From: CAMLIZ01 sp036231905
GTDB taxonomy: Bacteria; Pseudomonadota; Gammaproteobacteria; Burkholderiales; Burkholderiaceae_C
DNA length: 64,000 nucleotides
Reading direction: 5' to 3'
Assembly: GCF_036231905.1 (NCBI RefSeq)
Contig: NZ_JAZARE010000007.1
Span: 186,001 to 250,000, forward strand
Of the stretch, positions 7,934 to 15,925 are shown piece after piece. The position numbers and the translations under genes were made by a program. A model generated the notes under the pieces. That model worked only from the letters and a program-made list of their open reading frames with translations, made no database searches and was not told the origin of the DNA. Every line of letters starts with the position of its first letter. Position 1 is the stretch's first letter.

Positions 7934-8734
7934 GTGTCGAATGGATGGCTGCAGCTCGCGCAGGAGGCAATCAAGGTCCCTGGGCTGCTCGTTGAGATTT
8001 ACGGCGATCTCGCCCGCCCGGGTGTGAAGCAGGTTGGGCGTGCTCTCGAGACCGTAATCGGGCTTGGCAACACGGTGCTGTGGCCTGTAGCCTGGGCAAA
8101 TGAGCGCACTCGAATCGCGCTCGAGAAGAACCTTGAAAAGTATCGCGAACGCATGAACGCGGTGCCTGAGGAGAAGACAGTCGGAGTAGCCCCGGAAATT
8201 GGCGTGCCAATCGCTGAGAAGCTCGCATACGTGCGGGACGAGAAGCTCTCAGATTTGTACGTGAAGCTGCTGGCGACCGCCTCCAACGTCGAGACGTTGG
8301 GAAATGCACATCCCAGCTTTGTGAATGTCATTAATAACCTGAGTCCCGACGAGGCTCACCTGCTGGAGTACTTCGTCAATCGGCGGGATTTGCCTTTCGT
8401 GCGTGCCACAGCGGCTCGGGCCAGCGACGGGTCGCACAACGTTCTTGGAGGCCCCCTTGTGCCGCAAGACGCTCTTGAAGGGCTTGTCTTTCCAGGCAAC
8501 ATAGATTCCTATTTGAGCAACTTGGACGGCTTGGGACTGCTCGTCGTGAAGTACGACGAGTGGCTCGTTGACGATTCACTATATGAGCCGCTCGAAGCGG
8601 CTCATCGCGAGACGTATACGCGGTTCATGCAGCAGGCCCCTTCATTGCAGGGACGTGAACTGAAGTTCGGGCGCGGGATTGTCCAGCGAACCAGCTTTGG
8701 CTTGCAGTTCATGCTCGCTTGTCACGGGCAGTGA
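7934..8734 (+). CDS. DUF4393 (Abi-alpha family) protein, probable phage-defence cargo
   Basis: Matches the DUF4393/Abi-alpha family, in which some members act in abortive phage infection. Diagnostic segments are EIYGDLARPGVKQVG, a hydrophobic GLGNTVLWPVAW helix, APEIGVPIAEKLAYV, and HPSFVNVINNLSPDEAHLLEYF. The ORF is open from 7859, but the family begins near WLQLAQEAIKVPG. The GTG at 7934 has an excellent ribosome site (GGGAGG, seven bases upstream), so that start was chosen, giving 266 residues. An attC-like site begins three bases after the stop, as expected of an integron gene cassette. The antiphage role is inferred from the family. Confidence 0.8.
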   Translation: MSNGWLQLAQEAIKVPGLLVEIYGDLARPGVKQVGRALETVIGLGNTVLWPVAWANERTRIALEKNLEKYRERMNAVPEEKTVGVAPEIGVPIAEKLAYVRDEKLSDLYVKLLATASNVETLGNAHPSFVNVINNLSPDEAHLLEYFVNRRDLPFVRATAARASDGSHNVLGGPLVPQDALEGLVFPGNIDSYLSNLDGLGLLVVKYDEWLVDDSLYEPLEAAHRETYTRFMQQAPSLQGRELKFGRGIVQRTSFGLQFMLACHGQ

Positions 8735-8736
8735 AA

Positions 8737-8847
8737 GCTAACAGGTCGTTCGCCGCGGACACGCAGCAGCATCGTGACGCGAGCCGTGCTGTGAGCGTAC
8801 TTCTCGCGGTGCATTGCCGCTGGCGCCGGTCAACTCCGACGTTGAGC
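8737..8847 (+). other. Integron attC-like recombination site
   Basis: Starts with GCTAACAGGTCGTTC and ends with GGTCAACTCCGACGTTGAGC, matching the outer and inner boxes of attC sites; the last seven bases fit the GTTRRRY core. The interior folds on itself (CGCGAG at 8779 with CTCGCG at 8813, flanked by partly paired arms) to give one imperfect palindrome of about 110 bases. The left core is less canonical. It lies three bases after the DUF4393 stop codon. No integrase or second clear attC is visible. Confidence 0.68.
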
Positions 8848-8895
8848 GTCCGCTTCCCTCCCGTCTATTGAACTTCAGTCAACAGCCGCTGAGGG

Positions 8896-10374
8896 TCAAA
8901 GCGGTGTGTGCTCGACAGGCGTTGTACCAGTTCCCAAGATTGGTAGCAGGACAGGCGCTTCTCCACGCCCCCACCAACCCACCCCCTGCTGGTGCTTCCC
9001 CGTCACATTGAACGTCCGCTGCCCACTCCCATTCACCCGATTCGGCGCAAACAGCGCACTGTCCGCCCAAGCCCCACCGTTGCTCCGCTCCTGAAAGCCG
9101 CTGCCCACCACATGCAGCAGGTACCCGCAGCTGTCGTACGCGGTCGGGCTGCTGTAGCCCGACTTCACGCTCAACTTGATCACCTCGCCCTTCTTCACCC
9201 GCAGCATCGCAAAGTCCTGCAGGTTCAGTGCGTAGTTGAAGCCGCCGCTGTAGTAGAGGGCCGAGAAGGTGTTCACGCTGAAGCTGGTCGGCGTGCTGCC
9301 GAACCAGGCGGCCGCGCTGCTGGCCGCGGCAAAGCCGTTGGCCGGGTCGGGCTTGATGGCGACGTCGAAGTCCAGCTGCGCATACGCGTTGACGTTCGTC
9401 AGCACCAGCGCCAGCCACTGGTCGACCCCGGACTTGAAGTAGAAGGTGTTGGCGTTGCGGTCGGCCAGGTTGAGGGTGCAGCTGGCGGAGTAGGCGTTGA
9501 CCGAGAACGAGGTGTCGTTGACGAACTGCTGCGGGTTGGCCTGGCGCGCCACCAGGCTGTCGCGCGGGTAGAGCTCCACCAAGGCGTGGCGGCGCCACAC
9601 CGTGCCGTCCGCGGTGTGCGGCACGTCGAGCGCGCGCACGGTCTGGCTGCCGTTTTTGTACTCCCGGGTGGCGGGGTCCACCGTCACCGCGCCGGAGGTG
9701 CCATATCCCAGGGGACCCAACGGCCCGAGCGGGCCCAGCACGCCCAGCGGCCCCGCAGGCCCCAGCACGCCCCACACACCGGCCGGGTCCAGCTGGTGCG
9801 GGAAGTCGTTGTAGTCGTTCGCCGCTTCCTGCGTGGTGGCGTCGCCGGCTTCGTTCAGGTGCGGCATGGTGGTGTACAGCGCCGTCACCGTCAGCGGCCC
9901 GCTGGCGCCCAGGGGGCCGGCCGCGCCGTAGGGGTTGGCGGCACCGAAGCTCGCCTGGCCGTTCCACACGTAGGAGCCCAGCCAGCTGCCCTGGCCCGTG
10001 GGCAGCCACGAGGACCAGGCCCAGGACCAGCCCGCATTGAGCAGCGGGCCCGCCGAGCCCAGCGGGCCGGCGTATCCCAGCGGGCCCTTGGGGCCGAGCG
10101 CGCTTTCGGCATCGATGTAGAGCGACCAGTCCTGGTTCCAGAAGTTCTCGCGGCCTGCGTAGCCGGCGCGGCTGTCGCGCGTGTCGTAGAACATGCGCAC
10201 CGCCGTGGCGCTGCGGTTGCCGGCACTGCCGCGCACATCGGCCCAACCAAGGGTGTGCACCGTGTTCGCGGTGATCAGCGTGCGCTGCTGGGTGGCGTCG
10301 ACATCGGCTTGTGCGGCGGTGCTGGTGATCAGCAGGGCCAGCAGCGCGGCGTTGGGGCTTGTGTGGGTTGTCAT
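8896..10374 (-). CDS. Secreted protein with collagen-like Gly-X-Y tracts
   Basis: A 492-residue exported protein with a signal peptide (about 1-23, cleaved after AQA). Three tracts have Gly at every third position and many Gly-Pro-Leu triplets: about 94-111, 150-161 and 199-224. These are short collagen-like repeats separated by globular sequence. The C-terminal 250 residues look beta-rich with a few Cys and many Asn/Tyr/Ser. No enzyme motif is seen. The ATG has a strong ribosome site (AGGAGG). The gene is divergent from a GDSL esterase with 218 bases between, including a perfect dyad. It may be an extracellular structural or adhesive protein; whether such short tracts form a triple helix is doubtful. 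Confidence 0.75.
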   Translation of the reverse strand: MTTHTSPNAALLALLITSTAAQADVDATQQRTLITANTVHTLGWADVRGSAGNRSATAVRMFYDTRDSRAGYAGRENFWNQDWSLYIDAESALGPKGPLGYAGPLGSAGPLLNAGWSWAWSSWLPTGQGSWLGSYVWNGQASFGAANPYGAAGPLGASGPLTVTALYTTMPHLNEAGDATTQEAANDYNDFPHQLDPAGVWGVLGPAGPLGVLGPLGPLGPLGYGTSGAVTVDPATREYKNGSQTVRALDVPHTADGTVWRRHALVELYPRDSLVARQANPQQFVNDTSFSVNAYSASCTLNLADRNANTFYFKSGVDQWLALVLTNVNAYAQLDFDVAIKPDPANGFAAASSAAAWFGSTPTSFSVNTFSALYYSGGFNYALNLQDFAMLRVKKGEVIKLSVKSGYSSPTAYDSCGYLLHVVGSGFQERSNGGAWADSALFAPNRVNGSGQRTFNVTGKHQQGVGWWGRGEAPVLLPILGTGTTPVEHTPL

Positions 10375-10423
10375 GGGCTTTTCCTCCTGGCGCGCAGTGT
10401 GGCGATGCGTGCACCGGCCGGCA

Positions 10424-10443
10424 ATTACGCGAATTGGCGTAAT
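10424..10443. promoter_or_regulatory. Dyad operator candidate between divergent genes
   Basis: ATTACGC (10424-10430) and GCGTAAT (10437-10443) are perfect inverted copies with a six-base spacer, 50 bases upstream of the collagen-like gene. A TTACGGTTACG word lies further right near 10494. The layout suits a dimeric regulator that controls one or both divergent genes; the regulator is unknown. Confidence 0.45.
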
Positions 10444-10592
10444 GGCGCTGCGCGCTGGAATCGGCTAGGCAGGCGCGCCCCACTCGAGGAACCGTTACGG
10501 TTACGCACAGCAAACGGATTCCGAGCTCCTATGTTGAATGGTTGCTGGCCACGCTCACCGGCCGGACCGATCGAACCCACAAGGAGAATCAC

Positions 10593-11972
10593 ATGAACGA
10601 CACGATCCCCGCGGCCGGGGCCACCGCCGTGCGCGCGTTCACACGCCGCGGCATGGGCAAGGCTCTGCTGGCGCTGACGCTGTGCACCACGCTCTTCGGT
10701 GGCACGGCAGCTTCCGCCAGCGACACGCAGGCCGTGCGCGACCGGGATTGGATAGGCACCTGGACCGCCAGCCCTTCCGACGCCAACCCTGCCGGCTTTA
10801 CCGACCAGACGCTGCGCCTGATCGTGCACACCAGCATCGGTGGCCAGAAGGTGCGCGTGCGGCTGTCCAACGCTTTTGGCACACAGCCGGTCGCCGTGGG
10901 TGCCGTGCGCATTGGCCTGCAGAGCCAGGGCGCCTCCATCGTCGCAGGCAGCGACCGCCCCCTCACGTTCGGGGGGAAGGCATCGGCCGTCATCCCGCGC
11001 GGTGCGCAGATCGTGAGTGATCCGGTCGCGATGGCGGTCAAGCCTCTGAGCAACCTCGCGGTCACGGTGTACCTGCCCGGCAGCACCGGCCCGATCAGCG
11101 AACACTCGCTGGCGGTGCAGACGAACTACGCCTCGCCCCCCGGCAACTATGTCGATGCGGTGAACCTGCCGGTGCAGGCCACGCGCACTTCGTGGAGCCT
11201 GCTCTCGGCCGTGGAGGTGGGCACCGGCGAAGTGGCCGGTGACCCGGTACCCGGGCCGATCCCCATCCGCATGGGCAATGCCCGGGCGGTGGTGACGCTG
11301 GGGGACTCCATCACTGACGGCTACGGCTCCACGGTGGATGCCAACCGGCGCTGGCCCAATGTGCTGGCGCAGCGCCTGCAGGACCGCCACATGAACGTGG
11401 CGGTGCTCAACCAGGGCATCAGCGGCAACCGCGTGCTGCACGACGGGCAGATCCCCATCTTCGGCGAGAACGCGCTGGCACGCTTCGACCGCGATGTGCT
11501 GGCCCATCCGCACGTGAAGTTCCTGGTCGTCATGGAAGGGATCAACGACTTTGGCCATGCCGCACCGGGTACGCCGGAGGCTGTGACGGCCGACGACATC
11601 ATCCAGGGCTACAAGCAGATCATCCTGCGCGCCCATGCGCGTGGCATCAAGGTGTACGGCGCCACGCTCACACCCTATCGCGGCACCATCTTTCCCGGCT
11701 ACTTCAATGAAACGGGCGAGCTCAACCGCATGGCGGTGAACCACTGGATCCGCACCAGCGGGGCCTTCGACGCGGTGATCGACTTCGATGCGGTGGTGCG
11801 TGACCCCGCCAATCCGTCGCGGATGCTGCCGGCGTATGACGTGGGAGACCATCTGCACCCCAACGACGCCGGCTACCAGGCGATGGGACAGTCGGTCAAC
11901 CTGAGCCTCTTTGCAGACGACGGCGCCAGCAGCGCCAGCGCCGCGCGGCCGACGGTGGAGACGGCTCGCTAG
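10593..11972 (+). CDS. Secreted SGNH/GDSL-family esterase
   Basis: An exported hydrolase of 459 residues. The N-terminus has a Tat-like signal (TRRGMGK followed by a hydrophobic stretch, cut near ASA). An N-terminal beta-rich domain (about 40-230) precedes the SGNH domain. Block I is TLGDSITDG with the nucleophile Ser near 239, then a Gly/Asn block (GISGNRV, MEGIND), and block V DHLHPNDAGY near 419 supplies Asp and His. The family removes acyl groups from polysaccharides or lipids; the substrate here is unknown. The chosen ATG has AAGGAG seven bases upstream; an in-frame start at 10542 lacks this. Confidence 0.85.
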   Translation: MNDTIPAAGATAVRAFTRRGMGKALLALTLCTTLFGGTAASASDTQAVRDRDWIGTWTASPSDANPAGFTDQTLRLIVHTSIGGQKVRVRLSNAFGTQPVAVGAVRIGLQSQGASIVAGSDRPLTFGGKASAVIPRGAQIVSDPVAMAVKPLSNLAVTVYLPGSTGPISEHSLAVQTNYASPPGNYVDAVNLPVQATRTSWSLLSAVEVGTGEVAGDPVPGPIPIRMGNARAVVTLGDSITDGYGSTVDANRRWPNVLAQRLQDRHMNVAVLNQGISGNRVLHDGQIPIFGENALARFDRDVLAHPHVKFLVVMEGINDFGHAAPGTPEAVTADDIIQGYKQIILRAHARGIKVYGATLTPYRGTIFPGYFNETGELNRMAVNHWIRTSGAFDAVIDFDAVVRDPANPSRMLPAYDVGDHLHPNDAGYQAMGQSVNLSLFADDGASSASAARPTVETAR

Positions 11973-12003
11973 CGCATTCCGCCGCCCGGGTTGGGCGGCG
12001 GGT

Positions 12004-12045
12004 CAGGTTCAAGGCATTCTTGAAGCCGCCGCTGTAGTACAGGGC
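12004..12045 (-). pseudogene. Fragment of a second copy of the collagen-like gene
   Basis: Read on the minus strand, this short piece encodes ALYYSGGFKNALNL, almost identical to ALYYSGGFNYALNL in the collagen-like protein (its DNA counterpart is near 9220-9260). No start, signal peptide or remaining domains accompany it. It is best read as the relic of a duplicated copy. It directly follows a GC-rich hairpin (CCGCCGCCC / GGGCGGCGG near 11980-12002) after the esterase gene. Confidence 0.55.
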
Positions 12046-12075
12046 GGCTTGTCGAGCGCTGCAGTCGTCAGCGAC

Positions 12076-12435
12076 TCACCCATCGCGCGACCACCCGTTG
12101 GCCTCGGCCCACACGTCCACGGGGCGCAATGCCGCGTTCAACCCGTGGCCCGCATCGCTGAGCACGTATTCCACCTTGGGTGGCACGCAGTCATGGTCCT
12201 GGCGATGCACCAGGCCCTGCTGCTCCAGCTCACGCAGCGTCTGGCTGAGCACCTTCTGCGACACGCCGTGCAGGTGGCGGCACAGTTGCCCGTTGCGCAT
12301 GGGGCCTTGCGCCAGCGCGGCGACGATGGGCAGCGCCCATTTGCTGGCCACCGCCTGCAGCACGCGCTGCGAAGGGCACATGGCCGGCTCTACATCAAGC
12401 GCATCGGGCGTGTGCGACAGGTTCGGTGTTGTCAT
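12076..12435 (-). CDS. HxlR-family transcriptional regulator
   Basis: A 119-residue winged-helix protein of the HxlR family. It has the single Cys near the N-terminus (AMCPSQRVL), the core WALPIVAALAQGPMRNGQL, the recognition region HGVSQKVLSQTLRELEQQGL and the wing PPKVEYVLSDAG. Such regulators sense electrophiles or oxidants, often through the N-terminal Cys. The gene is divergent from an SMR transporter, an azoreductase and a redoxin, with about 78 bases between the starts, so it is the likely repressor or activator of that group. Confidence 0.88.
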   Translation of the reverse strand: MTTPNLSHTPDALDVEPAMCPSQRVLQAVASKWALPIVAALAQGPMRNGQLCRHLHGVSQKVLSQTLRELEQQGLVHRQDHDCVPPKVEYVLSDAGHGLNAALRPVDVWAEANGWSRDG

Positions 12436-12513
12436 GGTTACCAGCAGGTGCCTACTTCTCGGGGGCGGCGCTGGCCCGGATCATGGCACTCCCTCAATGA
12501 CCTGGGAGCGTGT

Positions 12514-12834
12514 GTGACAAGTTGGCTGCTGTTGATCGGTGCCGGCGTGGTGGAGGTGATGATGGCCTTCGCCCTCAAACAGTCGGATTCATGGACCCGG
12601 CCGGTGCCGTCCGTGATGGGCGTGGCCGCTGCGCTGGGCAGCATCTTTCTGCTGACCCTGGCGCTCAAGCGCATTCCCATGGCCACGGCGTATGTCGTGT
12701 GGACGGGTATCGGTGCGGTTGGCGTGGTGGGCGTGGGCGTGCTGCTGCTCGGCGAAAGCGCCGCGCCGCTGCGCCTGCTGTGCATCGCGCTGGTGGTGGC
12801 CGGCACGGTGGGCCTGCGCGTGCTGGAAGCCTGA
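12514..12834 (+). CDS. Small multidrug resistance (SMR) family transporter
   Basis: A four-helix inner-membrane exporter of 106 residues. It keeps the essential Glu in the first helix (GVVEVMMAFALK) and the SugE/Gdx-like core YVVWTGIGAVG, so it may export guanidinium or quaternary ammonium compounds. The GTG start was chosen because GGGAG lies six bases upstream and the resulting length is standard for the family. The next gene (azoreductase) begins nine bases after the stop, so the two are co-transcribed. The divergent HxlR gene probably controls them. Confidence 0.82.
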   Translation: MTSWLLLIGAGVVEVMMAFALKQSDSWTRPVPSVMGVAAALGSIFLLTLALKRIPMATAYVVWTGIGAVGVVGVGVLLLGESAAPLRLLCIALVVAGTVGLRVLEA

Positions 12835-12843
12835 GGAGCCGCC

Positions 12844-13473
12844 ATGTCGACCTTGCTCTACGTGGCGGCGTCGCCCGCAAAGGAAGCCTCCCGTTCCGGC
12901 CAGGCGGCCGAGGCCCTGGTGCAGGCCTACCGTGACCGGCATCCGGGTGCCGTGATCGATCGCCTCAATGTGTGGGACGAAACCCTGCCGCCGTTCGACG
13001 CCGAGATGATCGCGGCCAAGTTCGCCGTGCTGCGGCGCACGCAGGCCACCGACGCACAGCGCCGCCTCTGGGGCCAGGCCGTCGCCCTGGCACAGCGGTT
13101 CAACGCGGCGGACCGCTATGTGTTCAGCGTGCCGATGTGGAACTTCGGCCTGCCGTACCGCCTGAAGCACTTCATCGACGTGGTGACCCTGCCGGAGCAG
13201 AACTGGCGCTGGTCCCCGGCAGGCGGCTACCAGGGCCTGCTGCATGGCAAGCGCGCGGTGGTGGTGTATTCCAGCGCGGGCGACCACCGGCTGGCGCCGC
13301 ACGAAAGCGAAGTGGACCACCAGAAGGGGCAGATGCGCGCCTGGCTGGCCTTCATCGGCATCCACGATGTGCAGGAGCTCACCGTCGCGCCCACGCTCGC
13401 GGCGCCCGACGTGGTGAGCGCAGCGCTGGCCGCCGCGGTGGAACGGGCGCGCGGGCTGGCCGCCGGGTTCTGA
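12844..13473 (+). CDS. azoR: FMN-dependent NADH:quinone/azo reductase
   Basis: A flavodoxin-fold reductase of the AzoR family, 209 residues. The N-terminal phosphate-binding region for FMN (LLYVAASPAKEASRS) and the flavin-contacting motif PMWNFGLPYRLKHFID at about 99-114 are both present. It reduces quinones and azo dyes with NAD(P)H, limiting electrophile and oxidative stress. It lies just after an SMR exporter and ahead of a redoxin, under a divergent HxlR regulator: a typical electrophile-response layout. Confidence 0.87.
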   Translation: MSTLLYVAASPAKEASRSGQAAEALVQAYRDRHPGAVIDRLNVWDETLPPFDAEMIAAKFAVLRRTQATDAQRRLWGQAVALAQRFNAADRYVFSVPMWNFGLPYRLKHFIDVVTLPEQNWRWSPAGGYQGLLHGKRAVVVYSSAGDHRLAPHESEVDHQKGQMRAWLAFIGIHDVQELTVAPTLAAPDVVSAALAAAVERARGLAAGF

Positions 13474-13644
13474 GCGGCATGCCCGGCACGCGCGTGCAGG
13501 CCGCCGTGCTGCACCCGGTGGATGCATGGGATCGTCATCTGGACGAATTCGTGCACAGCATGAGGCGTCGCGTCACACACTGAGCCTGTGCGGCGATGCG
13601 TTGGTGTCCTTGCCGCCCACCCACTTGCACCGGAAGGATCCGCC

Positions 13645-14208
13645 ATGGCCCTCAACGACAGCCTCTCCCCGCCACTGCAGGTGAGCCAGTGGTTCAACAC
13701 GCCCGAGCCGCTCACGCTGGAGCGCCTGCGCGGGCGGGTGGTGGTGATGCACACCTTCCAGATGCTGTGCCCGGGCTGCGTGTCGCACGGCGTGCCACAG
13801 GCGCTGCGCGTCCATGGTCTCTTTCCGCGCGACGAGGTGGCGGTCATCGGCTTGCACACCGTGTTCGAGCACCACGCCGTCACGGGGCCCGCCGCATTGC
13901 GGGTGTTCCTGCACGAGTACCGCATCCCGTTTCCGGTCGGCATCGACCAGGCCGACACCGCCAGCCCTGTGCCGCTGACGATGCAGGCCTATGGCCTGCA
14001 AGGCACGCCCAGCGTGGTGGTGTTCGACCCGGCTGGGCGGGTGCGGTTGAGCCACTTCGGCCAGATCGACGACCTGCAGCTCGGCGCGGTGATCGGGCAG
14101 TTGCTGGCCGAGGCGCGACCACAGCCATCGCTGGAAGGCGCTCCCAGGCCGGCGGGCGTGGCCGGCGGCTCGCCGTGTGCTGACGGCGCGTGCGGCGTGG
14201 ACAAGTGA
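13645..14208 (+). CDS. Redoxin / thioredoxin-fold protein with CPGC motif
   Basis: A 187-residue thioredoxin-fold protein of the AhpC/TSA-redoxin type without signal peptide. The active-site motif is CPGC at about 39-42 (MLCPGCVSHG). The cis-Pro region GTPSVVVFDPAGRV is at about 120-133, and a Cys-containing tail ends in CADGACGVDK. The tail cysteines could resolve a disulfide or bind metal. The ATG at 13645 has GGAAGGA seven bases upstream and is preferred over an in-frame start at 13588. The gene lies about 170 bases after azoR, probably within the same stress group. Confidence 0.75.
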   Translation: MALNDSLSPPLQVSQWFNTPEPLTLERLRGRVVVMHTFQMLCPGCVSHGVPQALRVHGLFPRDEVAVIGLHTVFEHHAVTGPAALRVFLHEYRIPFPVGIDQADTASPVPLTMQAYGLQGTPSVVVFDPAGRVRLSHFGQIDDLQLGAVIGQLLAEARPQPSLEGAPRPAGVAGGSPCADGACGVDK

Positions 14209-14212
14209 TCGC

Positions 14213-14244
14213 AAAAAAAACCCGCACACGTTGCCGCGTGCGGG
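14213..14244 (-). terminator. Rho-independent terminator of the beta-helix lipoprotein gene
   Basis: On the minus strand a GC-rich stem (CCCGCAC/GTGCGGG plus inner pairs, 14221-14244) is followed by eight T (14220-14213). It lies about 45 bases beyond the stop of the minus-strand lipoprotein gene and just after the stop of the convergent redoxin gene. Confidence 0.8.
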
Positions 14245-14260
14245 TTCCCAACGGACGCTT

Positions 14261-14299
14261 GTTCAGTGCTGGTGTTCAGTGCTGGTGTTCAGTGCTGGT
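14261..14299. repeat. Three tandem copies of a 13-base unit at a gene end
   Basis: GTTCAGTGCTGGT occurs three times without gaps (14261-14273, 14274-14286, 14287-14299). The third copy contains the stop codon and last codons of the beta-helix lipoprotein gene, so the copies extend from its 3' end toward the terminator. Confidence 0.9.
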
Positions 14300-15743
14300 A
14301 TGCGCCGATGTCGTACCCCGTGTTCGCATTGCGCGGCTTGCCTTCGAAGTCGGTGGGCTGCACGTACGTGGACACGCCGCGCCCGATCGCCGGTGAGCTG
14401 CTCGTGAGGTGGAAGTCCGGCATCGGCGCAGTGCGCGAATACGCCACGAACAAGGGGTTCGCGCTCACCGTGTTCACCGGCTGCAGGCCGTTCTGCAGGC
14501 GCCAGTTGTAGCTCGGGTTCTGGTAGACCAGGTTGTTCTTGTAGGTGTTGGACGTGCCGGTCTTCCCCTGCTCGGAGATGCCGTAGGTGTTGTCGAACAC
14601 GATGTTGTTGTGCACATGCACGTTGTTGGCGCCGGCGGTGTTGAAGTAGAAATCCCCGCCGCCCACGATGATGCCGAAGACCGACGAGCTGACCGTGTTG
14701 TTGATGATCTTCACGTCGTTGGCGTCGTGCCACAGGTGAATGGCGGCCTGGCCGATGCGGAACACCACGTTGTCCTTCACGGTGCCCGAGGTGCTCATGT
14801 AGATGCCCTGCACGTAGCGGCAGCCGGTGGGGCCCACGTCGTGCACCATGTTGTCCAGCACGTCGCCCTTCACACCGTGGTAGTAGCTGTCCACGCCGAT
14901 GGCCGAGCCGCCCGCGCTGGTGCAGGGCACCTTCACCGCCAGATGGTGCACACGGTTGTACTGGATGATGCTGTAGGAGCCGCCGGTGTAGATGCCATGC
15001 AGCCACGGGGTGCCGCTTCCGGCCTGGCTGCCATCGACGTCGAAGCCGGTGATGCTGACGTAGTGGCCCCGGTTGTCCCAGGCGCTGTTGTTGCTGGAGC
15101 TGGCCGGCGGCACGATCCTCGCGCCCCACCGGGTGGTGGACCGCCAGTAGATGCGGCCGGTGGCGCTGCCGCTCACGGTGGTCTTGATGCCGCCGGCGTA
15201 GGTGCCCGGCGCCACCCACACGGTGGTGCTCGGCTGGGTCACCGCCTTGACCGCGCGGGCCAGCGTCTTGAAGGGCTGGGCCTGGGTGCCGGGCCAGGAG
15301 TCCGAGCCGGTGTTGGCCGACACGTAGTAGTTGTGGGTGGTGGCCGGCGGCAGGGGGTAGCTGCCGGCCTGCAGCTGCTGGTATTCGGGGCTGGTCTTGA
15401 TGGCCTCGGCGATGGCGTCGATGCTGGCGCCGTTGCGCAGCGCCTGCGTCCAGTAGGCCAGGCCGGCGGCATCCGGTGCACGGTGCAGCAGCGCCAGGTA
15501 CAGCTCGGTGATCTGCTCCTCGGGGGACGCTGCGGTGGTGTTGGCGCTGGCGGGTGTGATTGCGGCCTGCGCATCGGCGTTGGCATGGGCGGCCATGGCG
15601 GTCGAGCGGTTGGCATCCGCCGCGGCTGCGGTGGCATCGTCGGCGCCGCCGTCCGATCCGCCGCAGGCGGCCAGCACCGCGGCGCTGGCGCACAGCAGCA
15701 GGTGCAGTCTCAAGGCCGGAACGAAGTCGCTTGGTTGAGTCAT
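14289..15743 (-). CDS. Lipoprotein with DUF4214 and parallel beta-helix domains
   Basis: An exported lipoprotein of 484 residues (lipobox LAAC, signal about 1-27). A DUF4214-like segment (ITELYLALLHRAPDAAGLAYW, about 75-125) is often found in bacterial surface or secreted proteins. From about 140 on there is a right-handed parallel beta-helix with repeated Asn-rich rungs (IIQYNRVHHL, DVLDNMVHDV, IINNTVSSS, VHNNIVFDN), typical of polysaccharide lyases or glycan-binding proteins. Catalytic residues cannot be named. The ATG at 15743 was preferred to one 18 bases upstream. A TPR regulator diverges from it, and its promoter region resembles that of the GH16 lipoprotein at 18.6 kb. Confidence 0.8.
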   Translation of the reverse strand: MTQPSDFVPALRLHLLLCASAAVLAACGGSDGGADDATAAAADANRSTAMAAHANADAQAAITPASANTTAASPEEQITELYLALLHRAPDAAGLAYWTQALRNGASIDAIAEAIKTSPEYQQLQAGSYPLPPATTHNYYVSANTGSDSWPGTQAQPFKTLARAVKAVTQPSTTVWVAPGTYAGGIKTTVSGSATGRIYWRSTTRWGARIVPPASSSNNSAWDNRGHYVSITGFDVDGSQAGSGTPWLHGIYTGGSYSIIQYNRVHHLAVKVPCTSAGGSAIGVDSYYHGVKGDVLDNMVHDVGPTGCRYVQGIYMSTSGTVKDNVVFRIGQAAIHLWHDANDVKIINNTVSSSVFGIIVGGGDFYFNTAGANNVHVHNNIVFDNTYGISEQGKTGTSNTYKNNLVYQNPSYNWRLQNGLQPVNTVSANPLFVAYSRTAPMPDFHLTSSSPAIGRGVSTYVQPTDFEGKPRNANTGYDIGAYQH

Positions 15744-15860
15744 GTCTGTCTTCCTCTGCATCGGGTTGGTTGCAATCGGTTGTGGTTGCGATGGGCCGTG
15801 CCGTGGTGTTTTGAGGGACCATCGCGCACCTGGCTTTCAGGGCTGTATGCGTTGGTGAAC

Positions 15861-15925
15861 GGCAGCGGATTCTGGGATCGCAGCCCCCTCGTGCGGGCGC
15901 TCGGGAGGTGACATGGAGGTGACAC
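15861..15925. promoter_or_regulatory. Promoter-region block shared with the GH16 gene (copy 1)
   Basis: Aligns without gaps to 18638-18702 with roughly three quarters of bases identical. Shared words are GGCAGC, GATTCTGG, GCTCGGG and two GGTGACA repeats about seven bases apart. Here the GGTGACA repeats overlap the ribosome site and start of the TPR regulator gene. Confidence 0.65.

Noticed and set aside
1..8895. RNA-guided (CRISPR-associated) transposon
   Set aside because: No cas gene, CRISPR repeats or guide-like array in the visible part; two TniQ proteins alone do not prove it. It remains open because the element continues off the left edge.
8992..10596. Plus-strand ORF of 534 codons opposite the collagen-like gene
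   Set aside because: Antisense frame of the signal-peptide-containing collagen-like gene; no ribosome site and no recognisable motif.
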